64,000 bases of DNA, from positions 744,001-808,000 of the forward strand of contig JALJCQ010000016.1 in the NCBI GenBank assembly GCA_023091665.1, in the 5' to 3' direction. The notes below the pieces were generated by a model that was not told the origin of the DNA, made no database searches, and saw only the letters and a list, made by a program, of their open reading frames with translations. This document shows positions 9,752 through 19,800 of this stretch, one piece after another. The stretch comes from Pythium myriotylum (Eukaryota; Oomycota; Peronosporomycetes; Pythiales; Pythiaceae). Numbering within the stretch: position 1 is the stretch's first letter; each line of letters begins with the position of its first letter. The position numbers and the translations under genes were made by a program.

Positions 9752-11545
9752 ATGGTCAGCTACGGCGGCGTCGAGACCAAGCGGTTCCTGGACAAGTATG
9801 GGCTCGAGAAGCTCGCGCAGCAGTGGGCGCTCTCGCCTGCGATCTGCGACACGCTGCGCCAGATGAAGATCCGCTCGTTCTTCCCCGTGCAGGCCGTCGC
9901 GATCCCCAAAGTGCTCGACCGCTCCAACGACCGCATCACCGACATTTGCATTAATGCGCCCACGGGCAGCGGCAAGACGCTCGTCTACATCGTGCCGATC
10001 GTGCAGCGACTGCTGCCGCGCATCGTCTGCCGCGTGCGCGCGCTCATCGTGCTGCCCAGTCGAGACCTCGCGATCCAAGTGCACCAGATCGTGTCGAAGT
10101 TCTGCGCCAACACGCCGCTCAAGTGCGGGCTCGCGATCGGCCAGTCCAACTTTGCCGCGGAGCAGGCGGCGCTGGTCGGCAAGACAGGAGGCGACGGGCT
10201 CTTGAAAGGCAGCGCAGGTCTCATGGACGGCGGCAACAGCCTCGTCGACATCCTCGTGGCCACGCCAGGTCGACTCGTGGACCATCTCGAGCAGACCCCG
10301 GGCTTCACGCTGCAGCACTTGCAGTTCCTCGTTGTTGATGAAGCAGACCGTTTGTTGAATCAGTCGTACCAGGACTGGATCGCTAAGATCTACGCGAGTA
10401 TTTTCAACGGACAGGAAGTCGAGGAGAAGGCGGCGCTTCAAGCGAACGGAGACTCGATGGCGACTGCCATGACGCTGCGTCGCCAAGACTCGATCAACCG
10501 CCGGCGCATTCACACGCCTCTCACGCGTGTGCTGCTCTCGGCCACTTTGACTCGCAACCCGCGCAAGCTCGCATCCATCGGCATGAGCAATGCCGAGCTC
10601 ACAAAGATTGGTCGCATCGACGACCCGCTTGCAGATAACGCCAAGGTCGGTGACGAGGCTGGCAGTGACAATGATGATGACGACGACGACGATGCAGAAG
10701 ATGTAGGCGGTGCCGCCGACCACACTGAACCCGCCGTCGCGGCCTCCGACGACAAGGAGAAGATGTACGCGACCCCCAGCAACCTCGACGAGTACGTCAT
10801 CGAATGCGACACTGGTTCCAAGCCGCTCGTGCTGTTGGAAATCCTCAGCGACTACAAGGCCTCTGGTCTGTCGATCGTGTTCACAGCCTCTGTCAACTCG
10901 ACTCATCGCTTGGCTCGCCTGCTGCAACTCCACTCGGAACAGCCTGAACGCGTCCGCGAATACTCCAGTAGCCTCACGCAAAAGCAGCGAACAGCACTCG
11001 TCGCTGACTGCAAGCTCCAAAAGGTCGATGTCGTCGTCTGCTCAGACGCCATGGCGCGAGGTATGGACATTGAGAACGTCGCCAACGTCATCAACTACGA
11101 CGTGCCGTCCTACGTCAAGACGTACATCCATCGAGTCGGCCGTACGGCGCGAGCTGGTCGCCACGGCCGCGCCGTCACCCTGGTCAAGATGGGCCAGATG
11201 AAGGGCATGCTGCGTATGCTCAAGAAGGCGGAAAACAAAAAGCTCATTCCTTACAAGCTCAACGAGAGCCACATGAAGACGCTCGTGCCGAGGTACACGC
11301 AGGCATTGCAGCAGCTTAAGGACACGCTCGAGGCTGAGAAAGACGGTAAGCTGTCGGCCACTGCCGCCATCGGCAAGCTACGTGCTGCGGGCAGCGAGTC
11401 CAGTGCTGGGAGGACGACTTTCGGACTGGATGAGCAAGAGGCGTCGCGGGAACTGCACAGCAGTGAGCACAAGCGCGTCTTCGCGATGCTGTACGACCAG
11501 ATCGAGAAGAGTCTCGAAGCCCGACAGAAGCAGCGCACCCAATAG
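9752..11545 (+). CDS. DEAD-box RNA helicase, DDX51/Dbp6 type
   Basis: ATP-dependent RNA helicase for 60S subunit maturation in the nucleolus. Single exon, 597 aa from ATG at 9752. Motifs: Walker A APTGSGKT (69-76), LPSRDL (Ia), ATPGRLVDHL (Ib), VVDEADRLL (II, DEAD), LSATL (III), the helicase C-domain FTASV, ARGMDIENVANVINYDVP (IV-V) and HRVGRTARAGR (VI). The acidic insertion between the two RecA-like domains (about ten consecutive Asp/Asn) and the late SATL motif are typical of DDX51/Dbp6. It is head-to-head with TSR1 and its stop lies only 23 bp from that of the tRNA isopentenyltransferase gene on the opposite strand. Confidence 0.92.
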   Translation: MVSYGGVETKRFLDKYGLEKLAQQWALSPAICDTLRQMKIRSFFPVQAVAIPKVLDRSNDRITDICINAPTGSGKTLVYIVPIVQRLLPRIVCRVRALIVLPSRDLAIQVHQIVSKFCANTPLKCGLAIGQSNFAAEQAALVGKTGGDGLLKGSAGLMDGGNSLVDILVATPGRLVDHLEQTPGFTLQHLQFLVVDEADRLLNQSYQDWIAKIYASIFNGQEVEEKAALQANGDSMATAMTLRRQDSINRRRIHTPLTRVLLSATLTRNPRKLASIGMSNAELTKIGRIDDPLADNAKVGDEAGSDNDDDDDDDAEDVGGAADHTEPAVAASDDKEKMYATPSNLDEYVIECDTGSKPLVLLEILSDYKASGLSIVFTASVNSTHRLARLLQLHSEQPERVREYSSSLTQKQRTALVADCKLQKVDVVVCSDAMARGMDIENVANVINYDVPSYVKTYIHRVGRTARAGRHGRAVTLVKMGQMKGMLRMLKKAENKKLIPYKLNESHMKTLVPRYTQALQQLKDTLEAEKDGKLSATAAIGKLRAAGSESSAGRTTFGLDEQEASRELHSSEHKRVFAMLYDQIEKSLEARQKQRTQ

Positions 11546-11568
11546 ACAACTCAAGTGTTATAATAACT

Positions 11569-13076
11569 TCATTCCGTGCTCGTCGTCTCCGTTGGCTCCT
11601 CCTTTTCCTTCGTCTTCTTCTGGCGGTGCTGCTCCCACTGCGGTCTCTGCTTCTCCATCTCGATCCGCCGCAAGTGATACCGATGGCCCTTGGACTTGAG
11701 ATGAGAGTCCCATTGAGCCGTGCCCACGAACTTGCGGTTCCCACAGATCTCGCAGATCGTTTCCTTGTACTTGTCCTCGGCTGACAGCGCCGTGTACTTG
11801 TCCGGCTCGGCCTCCTGCAGCGTCTTGTACTTGTCCACGGGCTCACCGGTGAGGAACGCTCGCGCGATATCGATCGCGGGCGTTGCGACGCGCTCTTCCC
11901 ACTGCGAGACGTCGCTGCTGTCCACTTGGTACACGGGGATGTTTCTCGGCACGAAGCGCGTGCGGATCCACGACAACTGGCGCCGCGCGTACTGCCTCGT
12001 GGCGACGTTGAGCTGCTCGACGCAGGCCGCGAGAAGCGTCTCGAGCGCCGCGTCGCGCTCTTTCTTCTGCTCGTCGCTCTCGCCGTCGTGCGCGAGCTGC
12101 TCGCGAGCCTCGAGCGCCTCGAGGTACGGCGCGAACTCCTTGTACCCGATAGCTTGCAGGATGCCGACCGTGTGGTCCATCTCAGCGTCGTCCTCGCCCT
12201 CGCTGTCGTTCGTCGGGTACTTCGGCGGATTGCTCTTGACCTGCGCGCGCAGTCGCTTGATCTCGTCCACGAGGCCCGTCTCCATCATCTTCTCCACGCG
12301 CTTGGCGAGGCGGTCGGCGAGCACGGCCTTGTCGCAGTGGACCCAGAACGCGCAGGCGTCGAAGAGCGTCTCGGTCGACTGCTTGGCCGCCTCCTGGCGC
12401 GCGAGGTGCTCGCTGTGCGGCACGCCCGTCTGGTAAAAGACCTCGAGGCTGCGGCGCACGCGGCGCGTCTGGTTCACGTGCCAGCGGCTCGCCATGACCG
12501 GGTCCACCTCCTTGAGCTTGGCGTGCATCTCCTCGGGCGTCGCCGAGTCCTGTGACACCCACATAGTACATCGTGAGCTCTCGTCTCTCTCTCGTGGGCT
12601 CATCCGCCGCGTCACGTACGTCGATCTGCGGCGCGTCGTCTCGCACGCCCACGCCGTCCAGCAGCTGCGCGCACCAGAGGATCGACTGCGTGTAGTACAT
12701 GGTGCCGCCGACGATGATGGGCACTTTGCCGCGCGCGAGCACGTCGTCGATGGCCGAGAGCGCGCGCCGCTTGAAGTCGAGCACGTCGCAGCGGCCCGAC
12801 GGCTCGACGACGTCCAGCAGGTGGTGCGGCACGCCCTCGCGCTCCTGCTCCGAGGCCTTGGCCGTCGCGATGTCGAGCCCTTTGTACATCTAGTGAGCAG
12901 CTTCGTCAGATCGTCGGCAAGTGCCACCGCCCCGAGAGCTAGAGACGCCGCACCTGCATGGCGTCCGAGTTGACGATCTCGCCGCCGACGGCCTTGGCCA
13001 GGTCGATCGAGAGCTTGGTCTTGCCGGCGCCCGTGGTGCCCACGACCACGAGCACCTTGCGCAGCGACGCAGCCAT
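11569..13076 (-). CDS. tRNA dimethylallyltransferase (TRIT1/Mod5/MiaA family)
   Basis: Transfers dimethylallyl from DMAPP to N6 of A37 in tRNAs. Three exons on the minus strand: 12954-13076, 12620-12889 and 11569-12549 (introns 64 and 70 nt), 457 aa. Exon 1 carries the P-loop VVGTTGAGKTKLS and the catalytic-loop NSDAMQ; exon 2 continues MYKGLDIATAK and IIVGGTMYYTQ; exon 3 carries the tRNA-binding HVNQTRRVRRSLEVF, the IGYKEF and QYARRQLSWIR motifs. The C-terminus holds a matrin-type C2H2 zinc finger (CEICGNRKF...H...H), as in eukaryotic TRIT1/Mod5. No strong presequence is visible, so cytosolic/nuclear location is likely. It lies tail-to-tail with the DDX51-type gene and 151 bp downstream of the Rpp38-like gene, same strand. 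Confidence 0.93.
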
Positions 13077-13227
13077 GTTGGAACTCCCCATTGGTCACCA
13101 GTGAGAACATGACTCGTGTGGTCCACACCACCGCATTGGCAAATGGAAGAAAGGCATCGCTCCCCGGCACAGGGAGCTCCGTGCGGCTCTATTGGGTCTA
13201 AACGGGTCATGGTACATGCGAGCTGAG

Positions 13228-13824
13228 CTACTGGAGCGCGTGGTTCTTGCTGCTGGCCTTGGCGACGAGGAAGTCGGCGATGCTCTGCAGCCGCTCGCGC
13301 TCGACCTCGCTCAGCGGCGGCGCGTCGCTCGCGGATTCGAGCGGCAGGCGCTTGATGCCGAGCACCGAGAGGCTCGGCAGCTGGAAGACGGCGCCGAAGG
13401 CCTTGGACGAGAGGTGCAGCACGCAGATGGGCACGCGGTGCAGGCGGCAGAGCACTTGGATGTGGCCGAAGGGCGCGCCGCCTGACGCGTCCGGGTTGGC
13501 CGCCAAGACCACGACGCGCAGCTCGCGGCGCGCGATGAGCCGCGCGACGTGGTTCACGCCGCGCGCGACGAAGCGCCGCATGGCCGGCAGCGCGGCGCTC
13601 GCGTCCGCCACTTCCTTGCGGATGCGCTCGAGCACGATGTCGCGCTCTTCCTTGGGCAGCTCCTGGAACTGCGGCAGCACGAAGGGCCGCGAGACCGCGG
13701 CGGTGGCCGCCTGGCGCCTGCTGGCGGCGGTCGGCGTCTTGAGCTGCGGCGCGAGCGGCTTGCGCGTCGCCTTGGCGGCCAGCGGCGCCGGCTTGGCCGC
13801 GTCTTTCTTGCGGTTGTTGCCCAT
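13228..13824 (-). CDS. L7Ae-family RNase P/MRP protein, Rpp38/Pop3-like
   Basis: 198 aa, single exon. After a basic, low-complexity N-terminus (Lys/Ala/Pro, residues 1-45), residues about 50-165 match an L7Ae/L30e kink-turn-binding fold: RFVARGVNHVARLI, then RELRVVVLAANPD, then HIQVLCRLHRVPICVLHL. The order G-x-N-x-V-x-R...L-x-V-V-L-A...VP-x-C-V is characteristic of Rpp38 in RNase P and MRP and of other L7Ae proteins; Rpp38/Pop3 is my preferred call because of the long basic extension and divergent loop. Its partners would be the RNase P/MRP RNA and other POP subunits. It is followed by another tRNA-maturation gene on the same strand. Confidence 0.72.
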   Translation of the reverse strand: MGNNRKKDAAKPAPLAAKATRKPLAPQLKTPTAASRRQAATAAVSRPFVLPQFQELPKEERDIVLERIRKEVADASAALPAMRRFVARGVNHVARLIARRELRVVVLAANPDASGGAPFGHIQVLCRLHRVPICVLHLSSKAFGAVFQLPSLSVLGIKRLPLESASDAPPLSEVERERLQSIADFLVAKASSKNHALQ

Positions 13825-14144
13825 AATGATATTGGTTGTGTGGTGGCTCCATTTTATTATTGTTGGCGCGGGCTTCCTCGTTTGGATTGGCTATATATGT
13901 TGATCGGTTTTATATGTTCCAGTGTCGATGTTGTCTGGGTCTAGATGTTGGCTGATGCCCAGTTTTGGCGTCCGGTATTCCGAAGAGGGGTAGGGTTCGC
14001 CTTGATGCCAGGCAGGGGTTTTTTCCTCCCGACACCCTCCTCAAGAAGCATCATCTTGCGTTATATTTCCTGCGCCCCGACGCCAACGCGCCAACGTTGG
14101 CGCCCGACTCTCTCTTTCTCCGGACGGGATCAGATTTCGCGAGC
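13825..14144. promoter_or_regulatory. Divergent promoter region, Rpp38-like / UBL membrane protein
   Basis: 320 bp between two outward-reading start codons. It is T/A-richer than the flanking genes and contains TATATATG at about 13893-13900. No ORF of its own is supported. Confidence 0.45.
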
Positions 14145-15569
14145 ATGGCACGCGGCGGCCGAGGGTACTACGCCGTGCCGGCGGGCGACGACCAGACGCC
14201 GACGGCCGAGCGGCGCGTCGCGACCGAGCACGACGCCGCCAGCGCCGCCGCCGCCGACGACGCCGAGCAGCAGCCGCCGGCGCCGCTGAGCAGCTCCGAC
14301 CGTGACGACGGAGACGGCGACGAAATGCCTCGCCAGGCGAGCGACGGAAACGGCGGCGCGGCGCAGACGAGCGAGCGAGCGACCGAGGAGCGTCCGCCGG
14401 AAGAGCGCGCGGACGACGCGAGCGGTAGGAGCTGCTCAGCTGTGCCCAAGAGGGAGAGGGTCGCTGACGTGGCGCGCGTGGATGCAGACGAGAGCGACAA
14501 GAAGCGCAAGGACGAGGACGCGGACGAGGAGCTCCCGGAGGGCTTCATCCGCATCCGCATCCTCGACCTCAACGGCAAGTTCTTCAGCATCGCGTGCCAG
14601 CTCGAGTGGTCGGTCGCGCAGCTCAAGGCCAAAGTGCTCGAGTCCACCGAGGTCGCCGTGAACCAGCAGCGGCTCATCTACCGCGGCCGCGTGCTCGAGG
14701 ACGAGAAGAAGCTCGACGAGTACAAGCTCGAAGACGGCCACACCGTCCATCTCTTTGTCCGGATGAACCAGACGCCGGACCCGGAGCCTGCCGGTGGCGA
14801 CGCTGGCAGCGGCGCGAGCACGGCGGGCTCGGGAGCCCACACGCTCGGCCTCGGGCGCTTCGACGACGGCGTGACCATCGTCCACATCACGAGCGAGACC
14901 ATCTCGTCGGCGGTGTTCCCGTCGGACTCGGCTCGCCGCGTGGACCCGCTGATGCTCGACTCGCCCCTGGGCAACTGCGCGCGTCGCGTCAAGCTCTGGA
15001 GCTCGTTCCTGCTCATCATCTACACCATGAAGGTCATGGGCCAGTTCGCGCTGCTCGCGAACGACCAGCAAATGCGCCAGGAAGAGAAGAACAAGGACGA
15101 CACCAACGGCCAGGATCGGTACTACGATCGGTACGACTACCCGCCGTACTACAACCAGGACCCGATGGTGAGCGCCGTGGAGCTCATGGTCCATGCGTTC
15201 GGCGTCTACGTCGGCTGCGTGGGCTTCAAGGCGGCCCACGACACGGACATCCGGCCCATCCGGTTCTACTGCCGCGGCATCGTCTGGCTCGCGTTCCTCA
15301 CGGTCGTCGAGCAGATCTACATCACGTTCCAGATCTCGCAGTCGGACTACCCGGAGACGCGGATACAGTACCCGTACGGCCCGGCCGCGCCCTCCAAGGA
15401 CGACATCATCTCGGCCAACGTCTTCCAGACCATCATGCTCGTCGTCATGTGGGTCATCGCCATCGCCCACTCGTACGCGCACAAAGCCGAAGTCGCGCGG
15501 TATAACGAGTCGTTCGCGGCCGCCGCCATGAACGCCGTGCCGCCGGCGCATCTGCCCGACGTCGTCTAG
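14145..15569 (+). CDS. HERP-like UBL protein with four membrane helices
   Basis: 474 aa, single exon. I chose ATG 14145 (MARGGRGYY) because the in-frame upstream stretch has no ATG. Residues 1-125 are low-complexity and acidic; about 131-208 form a ubiquitin-like domain with QQRLIYRGRVLED and LEDGHTVHLFV; then four hydrophobic segments at about 286-304, 345-364, 378-398 and 426-445. UBL plus multi-pass membrane C-terminus matches HERP/HERPUD-type proteins, which scaffold the HRD1 ubiquitin-ligase complex in ER-associated degradation. HERP itself has a hairpin of two helices, so four helices is a difference. The UBL core resembles that of the BAG6-like protein at 4.7 kb. Confidence 0.75.
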   Translation: MARGGRGYYAVPAGDDQTPTAERRVATEHDAASAAAADDAEQQPPAPLSSSDRDDGDGDEMPRQASDGNGGAAQTSERATEERPPEERADDASGRSCSAVPKRERVADVARVDADESDKKRKDEDADEELPEGFIRIRILDLNGKFFSIACQLEWSVAQLKAKVLESTEVAVNQQRLIYRGRVLEDEKKLDEYKLEDGHTVHLFVRMNQTPDPEPAGGDAGSGASTAGSGAHTLGLGRFDDGVTIVHITSETISSAVFPSDSARRVDPLMLDSPLGNCARRVKLWSSFLLIIYTMKVMGQFALLANDQQMRQEEKNKDDTNGQDRYYDRYDYPPYYNQDPMVSAVELMVHAFGVYVGCVGFKAAHDTDIRPIRFYCRGIVWLAFLTVVEQIYITFQISQSDYPETRIQYPYGPAAPSKDDIISANVFQTIMLVVMWVIAIAHSYAHKAEVARYNESFAAAAMNAVPPAHLPDVV

Positions 15570-15586
15570 TCCCCCTTTAAAAACCA

Positions 15587-15600
15587 CTCTCTCTCTCTCT
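15587..15600 (+). repeat. Short CT microsatellite
   Basis: Fourteen-base CT run just after the UBL membrane-protein gene, likely in its 3' UTR. Confidence 0.9.
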
Positions 15601-15745
15601 GTCGTGCGTATAATAGCAAGCTTGCATGATATCCCCCCACGAGCTCTCCTTGTCTCGTTGAAGTGGAATGCAGTTTGTCCATCCCCTTTAGACGAGCCTG
15701 CGTGTTTGTGGTCATCATTCACCAGTGAGAAATCCTCAAAGAGCC

Positions 15746-16624
15746 ATGGTGCGCGTGCTCTGGAGCTCGGACGCCGCGGCGCCGGGCGGCAAGAGCTCGC
15801 CCGACGTGCTCGCCGCGTGGCTGCGCGCCCACTACGCGCGCTGGAGCGCCGGCGGCGCCTCCAAGGCGTCGCTGCTGCGCGAGATCGTCGACGAGATGCG
15901 GCGCCACGGGCTCGCGCACCGCCACGCGCGCGACGTGCGCAGCAAGATCAACGACCTCGAGCGCTCGGTGCGCAAGGCCGTCGAGTGGCGCGCCAAGCAC
16001 AGCGAGCGCCTGCTGCGCGAGCGCGGCGAGCAGGCGGGGCACGCCGCGATCCGCGAGGGCATGGCCAAGCTCTGCCGCGTGTTCGACCAGGTCGGCCACG
16101 AGATGGCGGCGCTTGTGACGGGCGCGTGCGCGTCGCCGACGGCGACAGTTCGAAGCGCCGGCAAGAAGAGATCCGCGGCGACGAGGGCGGAGCTGCAGGA
16201 AGAGTCGGAGGCGGCGGGTGATCAAGAGAAAGACGAAGATGGTGACGACCATGTGAGTGCAAGCGGACAGCACGCAGGGCCGGGACCTTCCCGGCCGATT
16301 GGCATGCCACAACGCAGCGCCGAACTCCTTCCGCTCAATCCGCATTCGGCACCGACCTCCGCTGCTCATTCGGACGCTTCACCACCGACTCCCAAGCGAC
16401 AGAAGACCTCGGTGGATGAGGAGCTCCGACTGAGACCTGGCGATCTGGAGAAGCAAGTTCTGCGCCATGAGCTGAGACGCATGGCGTTCGAAGAAGAGCG
16501 GCAACGACTCGCCGTCGAACGCGAGAAGATCCAGTTGGTCAAAGAGAAGGCGCTCGCGAGGGTCGAGCTGCGGCAGGCCGGCGTGCCGGAGAACGAGATC
16601 AACCAGTTGTTTCCACTTCCATAG
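15746..16624 (+). CDS. Myb/SANT-like DNA-binding protein with C-terminal coiled coil
   Basis: 292 aa, single exon from ATG 15746. Residues about 18-85 have the spacing of a Myb/SANT-like or trihelix domain: a first aromatic helix (AAWLRAHYARW), a second helix (LLREIVDEMRRHG), and a recognition-like helix with RSKINDLERSVRKAVEW. The centre is Ser/Pro-rich with a basic patch (KKRSA, PKRQK). The last 65 residues are a charged coiled coil (EEERQRLAVEREKIQLVKEKALARVELRQAG) ending NEINQLFPLP. This layout is common in oomycete regulators and in proteins derived from transposon-encoded Myb partners; no specific target can be inferred. Confidence 0.6.
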   Translation: MVRVLWSSDAAAPGGKSSPDVLAAWLRAHYARWSAGGASKASLLREIVDEMRRHGLAHRHARDVRSKINDLERSVRKAVEWRAKHSERLLRERGEQAGHAAIREGMAKLCRVFDQVGHEMAALVTGACASPTATVRSAGKKRSAATRAELQEESEAAGDQEKDEDGDDHVSASGQHAGPGPSRPIGMPQRSAELLPLNPHSAPTSAAHSDASPPTPKRQKTSVDEELRLRPGDLEKQVLRHELRRMAFEEERQRLAVEREKIQLVKEKALARVELRQAGVPENEINQLFPLP

Positions 16625-16872
16625 ATGCCGTCTCGCTAGTTCATGTGAGTCGGATTCGAATGACTTTGCCTCGGAGTATGCATTCAGTATACCGGTACGC
16701 TACGCCGAAGTTCGCGTCGCGAAACGACCCGAACCTCTCTCCTCCTAAATATGGCTGCAGCGTTTCCTGCTCTCTCACTGTCGTTTCCTCTCGCCCCTGC
16801 TGCGTGGCTTGCCGTTCCCATCGGCAGTCACTGCCGTTCTACCAACGCCGGAACGTACGAGCACGGAGAACG

Positions 16873-19800
16873 ATGGCGTCGTCCGACTTCGACGACATTT
16901 TCGGAGACCTGAAAGAGGACCAGCAGTTCTCTCCGTCGCTCGCGACAGGAGGCACCGACATGGACGATGCGAGCATCTTCGGCGACGCGTCTGGGAGCAT
17001 GAAACCCTCCGCTGACAAGCCTGCGGCGACGAGCTCGACTACAGGAGGGCAAGATGAGTTCCTCTCATGGCTGGATGATGGACCACCCACGCCACTTGCT
17101 GTCGAGACACCCAGCAAGGCGTCTCCATCTCCCGACCCAACACCAGCTGTGCAGCCATCAGCGCTCGAAACGATCGATCTCGGAGATGAAGACGACTTTC
17201 TGACAGCCTCTGCGCCTCCTCTTCCGAATGGCCACCACAATGCTCAGCAGTTCGATGAAGACTCACTCAATAGTCCAAGCTCGTCTGCAGCAGTGAACCC
17301 ACTGCCGGCACCGTTAGCTATTCACGTCGCCTCACAACCTCCGCCCCATGTCCCGCAAACGTCAATTTCACTCGACGATGACGACGATGACGATCTGGAG
17401 AAGATTATTCAGCAGGCTAAAGAGAACGCGCGCAAGTCAGGCTCTCGTGAGGGAAGCAACTCATCGCTACACATCAAGAGCCAAAGCAGCCGCCACGATG
17501 CAGCTCCCACCGCACAATTTGACGTTATCGGATTGGTCCAAGACTTCAACTCGACGGGTGTAATGTCGAAGCCAGCAGCTCGCGTTGCAATGTGGCACCA
17601 CGCCCTCTGCAGCAGCTCCGTGAAAGATTCCATTTCCATGTATGCAGTGCAGACCACACCGCTAGACTTGCCAAACCAATCCGCACTCCGCAAAGACGTC
17701 GAGACTATGAGCACGACTATTTTTTCGAGTACGCTCCATGCAGAAAGTATCGCTTCGGCGGGAAACTCGTCCGGCAACGAGTCGGTAGATGGTTCTCGCT
17801 TGCTATTTATCGACAATGCCGAGATCCTTATCACCTATCTGTGTAAGAAGCTCAGCCTTGCAGAGTACCCTATAGGTTTTGCATTCGCTTTTGGACCCGC
17901 AATCGCCGCCTCGGGAAATGACCCACTACGACTAGACCTCGTCGCAACGCTGCAGGCTGCATGTCAACAAATCATGCCGCACCTAGCCAAACAAATATCT
18001 CCGTCGCTTGTTGCCGACGCCCGACGAGCATTGCTCAAGTGGCTTCTCTTGTATCATGCCCCGACTGTGGCCTTCCACCTGGATCAGCACTTTCACCAGT
18101 GGAACACTGATGCAGCAACGATCCCAGATGCGTGGCTATCATCGATGTTCGAGAGCGAGAACTACCGCAACGGTTTCGACTTCCTCGCCAAGATTTGGGA
18201 CTGTTGTGTGCTGCTGAACCTCTCGAACTCTAATCTATCGCATACGAAGGCGTTCCCATCGACGACTGCGTGCTTCGTGGTTGTCTATCTCATCGCAAAA
18301 GTGGAGAAGAAGCTTCTGCGAATGGAAGGCGATCAACTTCGCCACTGCATGGCTCAGGTTCTTCTTGAAACACTCAAGGACAAAAATGCAGAGCCAATGT
18401 TGCTTGGCTTGCGAAGCATAATTGACTCAACTCCACCGAGCATCTGCATCAAACTCCGAGAAGCTGGGATGGTCAATCAACCAATGTTGGAGGTCTCTTC
18501 ACTCACAGAACCCGTTGGTAACTCGAAGGGAGGCAAGCCGTTCTCACTCATCTCAGCATCAACGAACGGTGTCATGCAAGTTGGCAGTATGTTGGTCGTC
18601 GACATGCCGACAAAGCTACTAACAACGATTGTGCCGATCAAGTTTTCCTCATCTGCTACCGGTGCCGGTGCGAAGGACCACGCTGCAAATGAGGAGTTTT
18701 TTACACAACTCATGCGTGAAGCCACGCCGTCTTCTTCCGTTTGTCTGACGCTTGCAGCGAGTGAAGTCATACCACACGTCTTTCGGTCGTTTCGAGTACC
18801 TCAAACCGACGAAAAGATCCGATACTTCATCCTGGATTGTCGAGCTAGAGAAGAGACCGTGCAAGGTCAAATTCCCACGGCTTTTCACTTCGATCCTGAT
18901 GCGGTCACAGACCCGAACGTGTTGGATACCGTGCTAGCCACGCTCAACCCTCTCAAGACCACAGTCCATATGTGTGTAATCGGCCATGGATATGGCCATA
19001 TCGCTCACGACTTGAGGCAAATCCTCGCGTCACAGCAAAACAGTTCTTCGTCAGCATCGAGCGAGCTTCCTTTTTTCCTGAAAGATGAGTTTCTAGAAAA
19101 CTTTGCCCGTGACATCTCGCGGGTGAATGCGGCAGTGCTCTTCCTTGCCAAGCGTGGGTTCCCTCACATCAGTGTTCTTGAAGGAGGCTATGCGGCAGCG
19201 CACACGCAGTTGTTGCACTCATCCGGGGAGGGGTACTCAGTTGCAGACCTGATTGATCACAATGCCCCGCAGTGCTCCCTTTGCCAGCATCGCCGCCCAT
19301 CCATCTCACCGGCTGGATCTTTTAATGCTCGCACGAAAAGCCAGTCTTCTAGAAACTCAATGACGACGGGTGATGTCGATAGCCGTACATCTGCTCCTTC
19401 ATCTCGAGGTAGCTCTGCAGCTGTGCTACAGCAGTCTGGACCAAAACTGAGCGGCTCTGCCTCGGGTGAGCTGGATGCAAAGTCACTCTTTGACAGCCAT
19501 GCAAGCCCTCTGGGTGGCTCGAATTACTTCTCAACTTTCTCAGGAGCACTGAAAAACGGCGGCAAGGCCATGGGCACCACGATGGCCGGAAGTTCAAAGT
19601 GGCTTATGGGGATGAAGTCCAGTGGTGTTGGTTCAAACCCGTCATCTCCAGGGCCAGGAGGAGATGCTGCCGGAAACCGTAGCCCGCTCGCTTCAAGCGG
19701 CATGGCGAATCTGAACAAACTCAAGAACTCGTTGTCCCACATCGGATCAGAGAGTTTAGATATGCTGAAGAAAGCTGAGCAAGCCGCGGCCAAGACTACC

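Noticed and set aside
7440..9752. 770-codon plus-strand open frame opposite TSR1
   Set aside because: Leu/Arg/His/Val-rich translation with no family motifs; it is the complement of GC-rich codons in the real TSR1 gene.
9680..11020. 446-codon minus-strand frame opposite the DDX51-type helicase
   Set aside because: Same cause: shadow of a long GC3-rich gene; no conserved motif and an Arg/Asp/His-rich composition.
14436..15722. 428-codon minus-strand frame opposite the UBL membrane protein
   Set aside because: Arg/Asp/His/Val-rich shadow of GC3-rich codons.
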